64,000 nt of DNA from the NCBI GenBank assembly GCA_029866965.1, contig CP123444.1:847501-911500 (forward strand), written 5' to 3'. The position numbers and the translations under genes were made by a program. Shown piece by piece: positions 33,728 through 43,179 of this stretch (positions are counted from its first letter, which is position 1; every line of letters begins with the position of its first letter). The notes below the pieces were generated by a model, which saw only the letters and a program-made list of their open reading frames with translations, did no database searches and was not told where the DNA came from. The DNA is from Flavobacteriaceae bacterium YJPT1-3 (GTDB lineage Bacteria; Bacteroidota; Bacteroidia; Flavobacteriales; Flavobacteriaceae).

Positions 33728-34729
33728 ATGGACACTAAAGTCATTCTCTTAAAAAGTCGGCCTCAAGGCAAACCTACCCCTGATAATTTTGAATTTGTCA
33801 CTGAGGAGGTTCCTGAACTTCAAGACGGGCAAATCCTACTGGAAAGCCTCTACGTTTCTGTAGATCCCTACTTGAGGGGACGCATGCGGGACGCTAAATC
33901 GTATGTGGAGCCCTTTAAGCTGGATGAACCCCTGACCTCCGGCACCGTCGCGCGGGTGAAGCAGTCAAAGCACGAGGACTTCGCTGAGGGAGATCACGTA
34001 TCCGGCATGCTGCCCTGGAAAGAACTGCAGGTTCACGACGGAAAAGGTCTCCATAAAGTCAGTAAAGATCAGGCTCCCTTATCGGCCTACCTGGGCGTGT
34101 TGGGCATGACCGGGTTGACGGCATATTTCGGACTCGAAGAAATTGGCAAGCTTAAAGAAGGGGAAACCCTGGTGGTCTCCGGAGCGGCCGGAGCGGTGGG
34201 CAGTGTAGTCGGCCAAATTGGAAAACTGAAAGGCTGTCGTGTGGTGGGCATCGCTGGAACCGATGATAAAATAGAACTCTTAAAAAAAGACTTCGGCTTT
34301 GACGCCGGGATCAATTACAAGACCACCGAAGACATGCGAAAAGCCTTAAAAGAACACTGTCCGGACGGCATAGATGTCTACTGGGACAATGTAGGGGGTG
34401 AAATCGCTGATGCCGTTTACTTTCTGATCAATCGCTTTGCGCGGATTGTGAACTGCGGAGCCATTGCGGTCTATAACGATACCGATATTCCTCAGGGCGT
34501 CGCCCCTCAGCCGTTTCTCATCAAAAACTCGGCGTTGATGCAAGGCTTTATCGTGAGCAATTATCAAGATCGCTTTCAGGAAGGCATTCAACAACTCGCC
34601 CAATGGTACGGTCAGGGCAAACTAAAGCATGAGGAAACCCTCGTCGAAGGATTCGATCAGTTGCCTCAAGCCTTTATCAGTTTGTTTGAAGGAAAGAATA
34701 CCGGTAAAATGGTGGTGAAAACCGCTTAG
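33728..34729 (+). CDS. NADP-dependent medium-chain reductase (CurA/leukotriene B4 type)
   Basis: 333 residues of the zinc-free MDR family: VDPYLRGRMRD near residue 50, GVLGMTGLTAYFGL near 118, the nucleotide-binding AAGAVGSVVGQIGKLKGCRVVG (about 155-176) and DVYWDNVGGE. The family reduces alpha,beta-unsaturated ketones and aldehydes with NADPH. It ends in a 4-bp convergent overlap with the TPR-like gene. Confidence 0.92.
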   Translation: MDTKVILLKSRPQGKPTPDNFEFVTEEVPELQDGQILLESLYVSVDPYLRGRMRDAKSYVEPFKLDEPLTSGTVARVKQSKHEDFAEGDHVSGMLPWKELQVHDGKGLHKVSKDQAPLSAYLGVLGMTGLTAYFGLEEIGKLKEGETLVVSGAAGAVGSVVGQIGKLKGCRVVGIAGTDDKIELLKKDFGFDAGINYKTTEDMRKALKEHCPDGIDVYWDNVGGEIADAVYFLINRFARIVNCGAIAVYNDTDIPQGVAPQPFLIKNSALMQGFIVSNYQDRFQEGIQQLAQWYGQGKLKHEETLVEGFDQLPQAFISLFEGKNTGKMVVKTA

Positions 34730-35361
34730 TCTTCGCTTTTTCTACAGCTTTGAGCCAGGACCTGCTGAGCGTATTCTTTACTCACCCGGGGGGCGTACTT
34801 TTCTGCAGGCTGGTAGGTGTCGCTTAAGGCGATGGCACGCTCAATTGCTGCACAATAGGGATCTGTAGATTTGCCAAAGAAAGCTGCACTTCCCATATCC
34901 CACTGAGCCTTTGCAAGAACCACGGTAGGTCGGTCGGGATCGAGTTGCAGGGCTTTTTTATACAATTCGTCCACCTTAGCGGCATACATCATCCCGTACT
35001 TCTGACCGTCAAAAGCGACCCAGGCGGTATAGTATTGGGCTTCTAAGACCAGTACATCCGGATTATCCTTGCTTAAGGATTTCACCCGATTGATGTAATC
35101 CTGCGCTTTGGCCAATTCGCCAGCCAATTCCGTTTCATCCTTGATGCTAAACGCGTCCAGAACCGTGATTTGAGCCACGTAAAAGGCCGGTTGCCACTTT
35201 TCAGGCTCCGCGGCTTCGATACGCTCAAATAAATTAATGGCTTCTTTATTCTTACCTGCTCCCCATAGTTCAAAGGCTTTTTGCATGCCTTGATCGTATT
35301 TGGAGTCCTGAACCGGAGTAGCCAAGAAGAACAGACTGAGTAGAAGTACAATAGGATTCAT
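34726..35361 (-). CDS. Secreted TPR-like protein
   Basis: 211 residues from ATG 35361, chosen for the signal peptide MNPIVLLLSLFFLATPV; upstream codons give none. The body has repeated helix pairs (AFELWGAGKNKEAINLFERIEAAEPEKWQPAFYVAQ, VDELYKKALQLDPDRPTVVLAKAQWD) of tetratricopeptide type. It resembles periplasmic proteins found next to TonB receptors of unknown cargo, and a TonB receptor follows on the same strand 96 bp downstream. Confidence 0.8.
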   Translation of the reverse strand: MNPIVLLLSLFFLATPVQDSKYDQGMQKAFELWGAGKNKEAINLFERIEAAEPEKWQPAFYVAQITVLDAFSIKDETELAGELAKAQDYINRVKSLSKDNPDVLVLEAQYYTAWVAFDGQKYGMMYAAKVDELYKKALQLDPDRPTVVLAKAQWDMGSAAFFGKSTDPYCAAIERAIALSDTYQPAEKYAPRVSKEYAQQVLAQSCRKSED

Positions 35362-35457
35362 AGTATTGGTTTTTAAGATTGCTGAGGTAAAGGTAGCCGG
35401 GCATGACAAATTAGGATAAAAGAGTATTCCGAACTGTTCATTTTAGATACTGAACCG

Positions 35458-37617
35458 TTACAGGTTATTCAATTGATTGTCTTTCCCGTCTTCACTGATG
35501 GTCCAGAAAAAGCCTACGAAAAAGAATTGATCCAATCCCGGGCGAAGCGCACGACGATCAAAAATGCCATCCATATTGGGCGTGTTGGCATATTGGTAGC
35601 CGTTCACATTCTTGACGCCCAACACATTGTTGACCGAGAAATACAGGATCTTCTGATCAGAGACTAACCAGGCCCAGTTCAGGCTCAAGCTGTTAAAATT
35701 CTTGGTTCGTTCCTGCAGGAAGCCGGGATCGTTGGGGTTGGTGTAGGGACGACCACTGGCGAATTGATAGCTGAGACCCACCTGACTTCTCCAATCGTCA
35801 ATAAAGTATTTCCCCACCACTGAAAAATTGTGATTGTTGGCGAAGGGAGGCTGTAAAGCGATAGGATAATTGGCCACCTGACGCTCCGTATCCAAATAGG
35901 AGTAGCTCACCCAATAATCCAGATTCTTGATGCTTTTGTTGTCCCTAAAAAATAGATCAAACCCCTGCGCATAACCCTCTCCATTGCTGGCATAAGTACT
36001 GTTGAAACCGGGCATTTCCGTATCGTAGGTGACCAGACTCTGATAGTCTTTGCGATACACTTCCGCCCGAAAGATCCGATCATTAGCCACGTATTGATAA
36101 TTGGCGATGTAATGGGTGGCCCGAGCGGCTTCCAGATTGTCCGCAAACTTCAAAATATCCTGCTGTGGCTGCTGGAAAAAATTTCCTAAGGCCAGGCTGA
36201 CCTGAGATTTCTTACCCACTTTATACGCCAATGAAAATCGGGGAGCCCAATACAACTCCTTAAACAATTCGCTATAGGTTCCCCGAATTCCGGCTTGTGC
36301 AGCTAGCTTTTTGGAGAATAAAAAGTCCGCTTCCGCGAAAGCAGCCGACAAATGATTATTGTATCCATAGCGGGTGCTGAAATCGTCCGTCTCAAACTGC
36401 TCCCCAAAGGATGTAAAGAATTGTTCGGCACCGAAGCTGAGCTTGACCCGATTCGAAAATCGCTTGCGCAGCTTCGCTTTGAGGTGAATGGAATGATCGT
36501 CATTATTGATTTCGCTCTCCATGATACCCAGATCATTTTTAGCGTAGGTATAACTGGCTCCGGCATTCACCGTCCAGGTATCGCTCAACCGACCACTGTA
36601 ACTGGCATTGCTGTACAGATTACTGTTCTTTAAGCTAAAGTCTAAGCCCTCCGGCAGATTGATGTCTTCCTGGGTAAGGGCAAAATTGGTATGATCGAAA
36701 GCCGTATAGAATTTGAACAACCCCTGATCGGTTTTGTAGCGAAAAACGCTTTCTCCGGCAAAGGTCTCGAAGGGCTTTTCCCAGTCGTCCCGACCCTCAA
36801 ATACGGACAGATAAGGCGCCAGATTGATGTAGCTGGTATTAAAACTAAGGGATGAGCGCTCCCACTTCTGCGTATTTCCCAGTCCGCCTCCCACGGTCAT
36901 GATCGCGATGTCTGTCTTTTCCTGTGCGGGCTCATCTTCGGTATTAAGCAGCAATACAGAAGATAAGGCCTGGCCGTATTCGGCAGAATAACCCCCGGTG
37001 GAGAAGGTGATCCCGTCAAAGAGAAAGGGGGAGTAGCGACCCCGGGCCGGTAGGTTATTGGTGGTGGGGGTATAGGGCGTAAACACCCGGATCCCATCGA
37101 TAAAAATCTGGGTTTCTCCGGCATCTCCTCCACGAACAAAGAGTCGGCCATCTTCCGCCACCGTTGTCGTTCCCGGAAGGGTCTGCAAAGCGCCTACAAA
37201 ATCTCCCAGAGCACTGGCGGTAGTCACTACATCCAAGGGTTTAAGCACGGTTACTGTACTGTTCCCTCCCGCTCTAAAGGTCCCTGCCGAAAGAACCACC
37301 GCATCCAACGCATTCAAATCGTCTTGGAGTTGAATCGTCAAACGGGAAAGCTGAGCAACTGGCGCAGCATAGGTATAGGTTTCGAAACCAACGAATGAAA
37401 TCAGTAGGGTCTGAACCCCGTCTTCTGTGGTTTCAAATTGAAAACTCCCATCCAGTTGGGTAGTGGCACCATCATAGGTGCCCTCCAGGTACACATTGGC
37501 TCCCATGATGGGAGTCCCGTCTTTTTGAGTGACCGTTCCTGAAATGATCATCGGTTCCTGCGCGGCTGCAGTCCAGCTGATCAAAAGCAAAAAGAATAGT
37601 GTGGTTATCGGTTTCAT
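35458..37617 (-). CDS. TonB-dependent outer-membrane receptor
   Basis: 719 residues from ATG 37617, which begins the signal peptide MKPITTLFFLLLISWTAAAQ. A carboxypeptidase-like regulatory domain (about 24-105, ISGTVTQKDGTPIMGANVYLEG) is followed by the plug (TTVAEDGRLFVRGGDAGETQIFIDG, about 155-180) and a 22-strand-type barrel to the end. It imports an unknown ligand using TonB; there is no SusD partner, so a metal complex or small molecule is more likely than a glycan. A one-mismatch genome palindrome at 36329-36342 encodes AFAEA in the barrel. Confidence 0.92.
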   Translation of the reverse strand: MKPITTLFFLLLISWTAAAQEPMIISGTVTQKDGTPIMGANVYLEGTYDGATTQLDGSFQFETTEDGVQTLLISFVGFETYTYAAPVAQLSRLTIQLQDDLNALDAVVLSAGTFRAGGNSTVTVLKPLDVVTTASALGDFVGALQTLPGTTTVAEDGRLFVRGGDAGETQIFIDGIRVFTPYTPTTNNLPARGRYSPFLFDGITFSTGGYSAEYGQALSSVLLLNTEDEPAQEKTDIAIMTVGGGLGNTQKWERSSLSFNTSYINLAPYLSVFEGRDDWEKPFETFAGESVFRYKTDQGLFKFYTAFDHTNFALTQEDINLPEGLDFSLKNSNLYSNASYSGRLSDTWTVNAGASYTYAKNDLGIMESEINNDDHSIHLKAKLRKRFSNRVKLSFGAEQFFTSFGEQFETDDFSTRYGYNNHLSAAFAEADFLFSKKLAAQAGIRGTYSELFKELYWAPRFSLAYKVGKKSQVSLALGNFFQQPQQDILKFADNLEAARATHYIANYQYVANDRIFRAEVYRKDYQSLVTYDTEMPGFNSTYASNGEGYAQGFDLFFRDNKSIKNLDYWVSYSYLDTERQVANYPIALQPPFANNHNFSVVGKYFIDDWRSQVGLSYQFASGRPYTNPNDPGFLQERTKNFNSLSLNWAWLVSDQKILYFSVNNVLGVKNVNGYQYANTPNMDGIFDRRALRPGLDQFFFVGFFWTISEDGKDNQLNNL

Positions 37618-37769
37618 ATCGGTTAGTTGCTTGAATGTCCATACAAATATGAAAGCTGCAGCCCCCTTTTCCAGAGGCAAAGCACCGAACCGTAGAATTA
37701 CAGGTGCGAATTGTTAAATGGTCAGTACTAGTTCTTTTCAAGGCTGGTAGAATCCTGTACTTTCCCACT

Positions 37770-38132
37770 ATGATCGAGCGGAATAGAAACTGCAGGGAAT
37801 GTGGAGAGCCTATTTTTGGCAGGGCCGACAAGCGGTTTTGTGGGGATTGCTGTCGCAACAGTTTCAATAACCGCAGGAATAAAGATCAAAACAACCTCAT
37901 GCGCAACATCAACAATGCCTTGCGTAGAAACTATCGTATTCTGATGGGACTCAATCCGGAGGACAAAAGCAAGAGCAGCCGGGAGAAATTACTGGAACGA
38001 GGTTTTGATTTCAATTACTTTACCAGCATCTACACCACTCGAAACGGGACCGTCTATTACTTTGTGTACGATCAAGGGTATCTGCCGCTGGAGAACGATT
38101 ACTTCGCTTTAGTAAAGCGCAAGCTGGACTAA
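37770..38132 (+). CDS. Small zinc-ribbon protein
   Basis: 120 residues from ATG 37770. The N-terminus carries paired cysteines (CRECGEPIFGRADKRFCGDCCR), a zinc ribbon also found at the start of flavobacterial proteins of unknown role, then a basic NNRRNKDQN stretch and a C-terminal FDFNYFTSIYTTRNGTVYYFVYDQGYLPL. The basic nature suggests nucleic-acid contact. The frame continues 22 codons upstream, but without conserved features. Confidence 0.8.
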   Translation: MIERNRNCRECGEPIFGRADKRFCGDCCRNSFNNRRNKDQNNLMRNINNALRRNYRILMGLNPEDKSKSSREKLLERGFDFNYFTSIYTTRNGTVYYFVYDQGYLPLENDYFALVKRKLD

Positions 38133-38137
38133 GCCAT

Positions 38138-38599
38138 CTACTTCCATTTATTTCCCTGAAGTTTTAAGGCTGCTTTCAGCACGTCTTTTTGAGAGATCTG
38201 TCCTACCAGTTTTCCGTTCTCGACAATCGGGAAACGGCGGTGTTTGCGTTCAATGAACAATTTAGCGGCGTCAAAGATGTTCATCTCCCCATCAATGGTC
38301 TCGACTTCGTGCACCATGTGTTTAGAAACGGTGGCCTCTTCCATGGGCATGTTGTAGTAGCGGCTGTCCGAAATCTGCTTCATGCAATCACCTTCCGAAA
38401 TGATGCCCAGGAGCTCATTTTTATCATTGACTACCGGACCTCCGGAGATCTTGTGTTTGATCAGGCTATTCATGACTTCCAACACTTGTTGATCGGGATG
38501 AAAGGTAATCAGTTTACGGGTCATATAATCCTTCACCCGAATGTTATCGGTTTGCTGTTCGGCCTTCTGGCGCCGGCCCATAAAACTTTTGATTCCCAT
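38138..38599 (-). CDS. CBS-domain pair protein
   Basis: 153 residues: an N-terminal linker, then two CBS motifs, VKDYMTRKLITFHPDQQVLEVMNSLIKHKISGGPVVN (about 22-60) and VETIDGEMNIFDAAKLFIERKHRRFPIVENGKLVGQISQKDVLKAA (about 100-145). CBS pairs bind adenosine nucleotides and regulate partners; no partner is adjacent. Confidence 0.9.
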   Translation of the reverse strand: MGIKSFMGRRQKAEQQTDNIRVKDYMTRKLITFHPDQQVLEVMNSLIKHKISGGPVVNDKNELLGIISEGDCMKQISDSRYYNMPMEEATVSKHMVHEVETIDGEMNIFDAAKLFIERKHRRFPIVENGKLVGQISQKDVLKAALKLQGNKWK

Positions 38600-38695
38600 G
38601 TCCTTTAAATTGTGGTTAGACTTAAAGTTAGTGATTTTTAATGATTTATCACTGGCTATTTTAGGGAAGAGCAGGGCCCTAAAGCAAGGCTGACA

Positions 38696-38719
38696 TACTT
38701 TTGAAAAATAGTACCTTTA
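38696..38719 (+). promoter_or_regulatory. Candidate promoter of the M28 peptidase gene
   Basis: TACTTTTG (38696-38703) matches TAnnTTTG exactly, and TACCTTTA (38712-38719) is a near match. They lie 35 and 19 bp before the start codon. Confidence 0.4.
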
Positions 38720-38737
38720 ATTTTCAAGCTAGAGCAC

Positions 38738-41098
38738 ATGAAAACATACCGTACCGCGGCTTCGCTGTTACTCCTAATTGGTATTACCTATTTCGCATTC
38801 TTTAATGCCCTTCCTCAAAAATTGGCCGAAGGCGACCTCCCGCCTACCGAATTCTCGCTCACCCGTGCCCTGAAACACGTCAAGGCCATGAGTGAAGAAC
38901 CTCATTATCTGGGGAGTCGGGCTCACGATCAAGTGCGGGACTACCTGATGCAAAGCTTGCGCGCCATGGATCTGGAACCAAAAATTCAGGAAGGGTTCTC
39001 CTTCAATAAATCCTGGGGGGGTCTGGCCAAACCGGAGAATATCCTGGCTCGTATCTCGGGCACCAATCCCGGTAAAGCGCTCCTATTGATGTCGCATTAC
39101 GACAGTGCCCCACATTCGGCTTCTCACGGCGCCGGAGACGCCGCCAGTGGAGTCGCCGTCTTGCTGGAAGGCGTACGCACCTTTCTGGCACAGGGCAAAC
39201 GTCCAAAAAATGACATCATCATTTTGTTTACCGATGGAGAAGAACTCGGACTAAACGGAGCCAATCTTTTTACCAATCAACATCCCTGGGCGAAAGAAGT
39301 CGCTCTGGCCCTCAACTTCGAGGCGCGGGGTAGCGGGGGTGCATCCTCCATGATACTGGAAACCAATCAGGGCAATGAGCGACTGATCAAAGCTTTCGCG
39401 AAAGCGAACCCATCCCACCCGGTCGCTTCGTCTTTGGCTTACAGTGTGTACAAAAAACTGCCCAACGATACTGATTCGACCGTACTGCGGGAGGAGGGCG
39501 ATATTGACGGCTACTTCTTTGCCTTTATCGATGATTTCTTTGACTACCATACGGCCAACGATACCTTTGACCGACTCGATCACAACTCCCTGCAGCATCA
39601 GGCCAACTACCTGATGCCGCTGATGAATTACTTTGCCGATGCTGATCTGACCCAGCTCAAAAGCGAGAAGGATTATGTCTATTTCGACCTGCCATTTTTA
39701 GGCACCGTGTATTACCCCTTTAGCTGGATTTGGCCCATGATCCTCCTCGGGGGGATCGCTTTTATGGTCTTATTGATCCTTGGATTTAGAAGAGGGGCCT
39801 ATACCGTAAAAGCAGTGGCTAAAGGCTTTGTTCCTTTTTTGATCGCACTTCTTCTCCCTACCGCTCTGAGTTACTTTCTTTGGCCATTGCTCGAGAATTT
39901 CTATCCGGGATATCAAGATATCCTCCACGGTTTCCCGTATAACGGGTACTATTACATCGCTGCAGTGGTGGCCTTAACTTTAGCGGTTTGCTTCTATTGC
40001 TATGCGAAACGACCGAAAGATCTAGACTCGGCAGCCCTCACAGTGGCTCCCCTATTCTTTTGGTTCCTGATTTGTATCGTAGTAGCTCTAGAACTGGAAG
40101 GGGCCGCTTATTTTATTGTGCCTTTCTATTTTGGAGTACTGCTGTTCTATCTCCAGATTAAAAAGGAGAAGCCCAATCTTTTACTGAATGCCTTGCTCTG
40201 CGCCCCGGGCATTCTTATCCTGGCGCCGCTAATCCAATCTTTTCCGGTGGCCCTGCGTCTGGAGAGCCTGTTCATCAGCGCCTTGTTTACGGTTTTACTC
40301 TTTGGTCTGCTCCTTCCTGTTTTTGGTTACTATAAACAGAATAAAGTGCTGGCTTTAATCAGCGCCCTGTTATTTTTAGGAATGCTGGGAGGCGCTCATC
40401 TGAATTCTTCTTTTGTGGAAGAACGACCCTTTCCCAACAGTCTGAACTATGTGTACGACAAAGACACCGAGTCAGCCTATTGGGCGACCTACAATAAAAA
40501 TCTGGATCCCTGGACCAGCGTTATGCTGGGGAGTGATCCGGAACCGGCTTCAGAGAATTTGGTCTATGGTGCCCGCAGCATCAGCAAATACGGGAATGCC
40601 TTTACCTATACCGCCAAAGCTCCCGTCAAGCCGTTGGCCCCTAGCAGCATGTACTTTGCTCAGGATACGCTGATACAGGATAAACGCCATCTGGAAGTCG
40701 TGATCTATCCCCAGCGCTCCTTATACCGCATGGATGTATTTATGCCTAATGATCAGGTCTTTGAGGCCCTCGAACTCAATGGCGTAACGCCTAAAAAAGA
40801 AGATGGGGATGCCTATTATATGATGAATCGCAGATCAGACTATCTGGTGAGTTATATCATTCGGGATCAGGAGCCCCTGCGTATCAAAATGATACTCCCT
40901 GAAACTAGTCAACCGTCCATGCGGGTGCTGGAATATTCGATGGATCTGCTGGACCATCCTAACTTCTCTGTGGCGGAGCGACCCAAGAATACCATTCCCA
41001 TGCCTTTTATCGTCAACGATGCTATCGTGATCAGTCAGACTTTTGATCTCCAGCAGCCCGAACCTCAGGCCAGTCTTAAAACCGACACTGATGAGTAG
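38738..41098 (+). CDS. M28-family metallopeptidase with C-terminal membrane region
   Basis: 786 residues. A membrane anchor (about 8-24), then the M28 zinc aminopeptidase domain: MSHYDSAPHSASHGAGDAASGVAVLLE (about 110-137; His and Asp ligands) and LFTDGEELGLNGANLF (catalytic and ligand Glu), with DTDSTV and DFFDYHTANDTFDRLDH later. From about 325 to 570 there are eight or so hydrophobic helices, then a beta-rich tail. This layout is that of bacterial Fxna-like M28 exopeptidases. An exact genome palindrome at 39392-39405 encodes KAFAKAN. Confidence 0.9.
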   Translation: MKTYRTAASLLLLIGITYFAFFNALPQKLAEGDLPPTEFSLTRALKHVKAMSEEPHYLGSRAHDQVRDYLMQSLRAMDLEPKIQEGFSFNKSWGGLAKPENILARISGTNPGKALLLMSHYDSAPHSASHGAGDAASGVAVLLEGVRTFLAQGKRPKNDIIILFTDGEELGLNGANLFTNQHPWAKEVALALNFEARGSGGASSMILETNQGNERLIKAFAKANPSHPVASSLAYSVYKKLPNDTDSTVLREEGDIDGYFFAFIDDFFDYHTANDTFDRLDHNSLQHQANYLMPLMNYFADADLTQLKSEKDYVYFDLPFLGTVYYPFSWIWPMILLGGIAFMVLLILGFRRGAYTVKAVAKGFVPFLIALLLPTALSYFLWPLLENFYPGYQDILHGFPYNGYYYIAAVVALTLAVCFYCYAKRPKDLDSAALTVAPLFFWFLICIVVALELEGAAYFIVPFYFGVLLFYLQIKKEKPNLLLNALLCAPGILILAPLIQSFPVALRLESLFISALFTVLLFGLLLPVFGYYKQNKVLALISALLFLGMLGGAHLNSSFVEERPFPNSLNYVYDKDTESAYWATYNKNLDPWTSVMLGSDPEPASENLVYGARSISKYGNAFTYTAKAPVKPLAPSSMYFAQDTLIQDKRHLEVVIYPQRSLYRMDVFMPNDQVFEALELNGVTPKKEDGDAYYMMNRRSDYLVSYIIRDQEPLRIKMILPETSQPSMRVLEYSMDLLDHPNFSVAERPKNTIPMPFIVNDAIVISQTFDLQQPEPQASLKTDTDE
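39392..39405. repeat. Genome palindrome GCTTTCGCGAAAGC
   Basis: Exact copy inside the M28 peptidase gene, read as AFAKA in a surface helix between catalytic motifs. Confidence 0.85.
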
Positions 41099-41894
41099 TA
41101 TAGCGATCGCAGGAATGGGATGGCTGGGTTTACCCCTGGCCCAGCGTATGCAAGCCCTGGGATATAACGTAAAAGGCTCCGTAAGTACGACCACTAAGGC
41201 CGCCGATCTTACGGCCCGTGGCTTCAATGCTCATGCAATCATGCTTACTGAGCAGGGGGTGGAAGGCGATGTTGAGCAATTCTTGGCAGACGTGGACACT
41301 CTTTATATTTTGATTCCTCCCGGTTTACGCCGGAATAGTGGCGCCAATCACGCTCTTAAAATGGCTTATTTCCTTTCGGCTGTTGAAGACACTGCGGTGG
41401 GCCAGGTGGTTCTGGTCAGCAGTACCTCGGTGTATAGCGATGAACAGGGACAGGTAACGGAAAAAGAGTTTCCAAGGCCGGATACGCAAGCCGGACAACA
41501 ATTGCTGGAAGTCGAGCAAATGTTCTTTAACAGTCCGAGACTCAATACCGCCGTAGTGCGCTTTGGCGGACTCATTGGTGGATCCCGAAATCCGGTTCGC
41601 TTTCTGGCCGGACGTGAGGGGCTCAGTAATGGGCAGGCGCCGGTCAACTTGATTCATCGGGAGGACGCGCTTCAAATCTTGTTTACGATCCTTCAAAAAA
41701 AGGCGTTTGGACGCATCTTTAATGCGGTCCATCCGGATCATCCGGTAAAAAAAGATTACTACCGTCAAAAAGCAATAGAATTGAATCTGGAACCCCCGAG
41801 TTACACTGAAGATTCAGAAGAAGACCGCTTCAAACAGATCGATTCCGTCAATCTGCAGCTGGTCTTGAATTATGCCTTCAAAGAATCTATTTAG
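41091..41894 (+). CDS. YeeZ-like NAD(P)-binding protein
   Basis: 267 residues from ATG 41091, the start that opens on MSSIAIAGMGWLGLPLAQRMQ, a GxGxxG-type Rossmann loop; it overlaps the peptidase stop by 8 bp. VLVSSTSVYSDEQGQVTE and INLIHREDAL are typical of SDR-e proteins related to YeeZ. The substrate is unknown. It ends in a 4-bp overlap with the opposite gene. Confidence 0.85.
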   Translation: MSSIAIAGMGWLGLPLAQRMQALGYNVKGSVSTTTKAADLTARGFNAHAIMLTEQGVEGDVEQFLADVDTLYILIPPGLRRNSGANHALKMAYFLSAVEDTAVGQVVLVSSTSVYSDEQGQVTEKEFPRPDTQAGQQLLEVEQMFFNSPRLNTAVVRFGGLIGGSRNPVRFLAGREGLSNGQAPVNLIHREDALQILFTILQKKAFGRIFNAVHPDHPVKKDYYRQKAIELNLEPPSYTEDSEEDRFKQIDSVNLQLVLNYAFKESI

Positions 41895-42643
41895 GCGTTA
41901 ATCTTTTCGAGCACTCGGGATACCTCTTTGGTTTCAAAATAACCAATGAGCTGAAGCAGCCCTCGAACGAAGCGCGATTGGGGCCGTTGCATGCGTTGAC
42001 CCAACTGATCCACTGTTTGCTCCAGTCCGGAAACCGGATCAATAGCATGTTCATCAGCCAGCGTCCATAGCAGCACGCTGTTGGCCCAGGAAAAAGAGCG
42101 CGCTTTCTCCATACTGAAGTTAATGATCTGTTCGTCGGTATTTTTACCAAACCAATCCAGTAAAAAGAACAAGGGAGAGACCCGGGAGATGCGCTCCTGA
42201 AACTCGTCAGTTAAACTAAATAGCAGCTCGTTAACCTTATAAAAATCAGTTTTTATGGCGTGAATATTCTTGTTTTTCATCACCTCAGAAGCCGTAAGGG
42301 CCAGATCGAGATTGATGTGCGCATTCATGCCTAAAAGGATATGTTGGATCAGGGTCAGCGATTCTGCGGCCCCCAGAAAAGCGGTCTTCCAGGGTTTGGC
42401 AACCGGCTTCCCGGCCTTAAAATCACGATAAGCCTGTATGTAATAATTGGCAAAGCGCACGTCAAAGTGGATCATGCGCTCATTGTCTTCAAAATGCTGT
42501 TGTTCTATTCCGGCTGCAATCCTAGCGGTAGTCTCCCGATAGATAAACGCAAAATAACCCGATCTGGAGTTCGCTGCTTTGCATTCCTCAACGATCTCAT
42601 TCAGCGCTGTTAGTACTTCAGGTATGGAAGTAGGAAGCGCCAT
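41891..42643 (-). CDS. DUF5995-like all-helical protein
   Basis: 250 residues, mostly helical: GYFAFIYRETTARIAAGI, FDVRFANYYIQAYRDF, PWKTAFLGAAESLTLIQHILLGMNAHINLDLALT. The conserved His/Asn/Asp (LGMNAHINLDL) matches my memory of DUF5995 and could form a metal centre. Function unknown. It is in a minus-strand group with the next two genes. Confidence 0.7.
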   Translation of the reverse strand: MALPTSIPEVLTALNEIVEECKAANSRSGYFAFIYRETTARIAAGIEQQHFEDNERMIHFDVRFANYYIQAYRDFKAGKPVAKPWKTAFLGAAESLTLIQHILLGMNAHINLDLALTASEVMKNKNIHAIKTDFYKVNELLFSLTDEFQERISRVSPLFFLLDWFGKNTDEQIINFSMEKARSFSWANSVLLWTLADEHAIDPVSGLEQTVDQLGQRMQRPQSRFVRGLLQLIGYFETKEVSRVLEKINA

Positions 42644-42648
42644 AGGAT

Positions 42649-43179
42649 TTAATAGGGTGTTTGCATTTTACGCATGAGCACACTGTCTTTTGCCTTCTTG
42701 AGTGCGGTCAGTTCACTCACGTGCTCATTGGGTACAGCGATGGATAAAACATAGTGCTGCACCTTCCATTGTCCATCTTCCTGGGTGAGCACACCACTGC
42801 CGCGGCAAATGCCCATTTGTGTTTTGAGGTGTTCATCAAACCAGACTACATTGCCTGCCTCCCCAACAAACACATTGCGCTCCAGTTTCGTAAAGCTCCA
42901 GGCCTTTCCGGCCTCAAAATAAGGTTTGGAAAAGGCCTCAAATTCTTGTCGGGTCCAGTTCTCGGTGGCATCGGTACCCAGAAATACGGCATCTTTGGTC
43001 ATGAGTCCGAAATAGGTGTCAAAATCAGCTTCGGCCGCGGCCTTATGCCAGTTGTAAAGTACCTGGTTGACCGCTGCTTTGATCTCCACCGGATCTACTG
43101 GAGTTGCTTCTGTGGTCTCTTGCCCTTGACAGGACAACATCATTAGAGCGATAACTAGGGTGCTAATTGTTTTCATCAT
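42649..43179 (-). CDS. SnoaL/NTF2-like lipoprotein
   Basis: 176 residues from ATG 43179, or 43176 one codon later; the lipoprotein signal MMKTISTLVIALMMLSC fits these and not the upstream extension. The domain (VNQVLYNWHKAAAEADFDTYFGLMTKDAVFLGTDATENWTRQEFEAF ... VQHYVLSIAVPNE) is the SnoaL-like NTF2 fold found in many periplasmic Bacteroidota proteins, binding an unknown small ligand. It overlaps the upstream gene by 17 bp. Confidence 0.88.
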   Translation of the reverse strand: MMKTISTLVIALMMLSCQGQETTEATPVDPVEIKAAVNQVLYNWHKAAAEADFDTYFGLMTKDAVFLGTDATENWTRQEFEAFSKPYFEAGKAWSFTKLERNVFVGEAGNVVWFDEHLKTQMGICRGSGVLTQEDGQWKVQHYVLSIAVPNEHVSELTALKKAKDSVLMRKMQTPY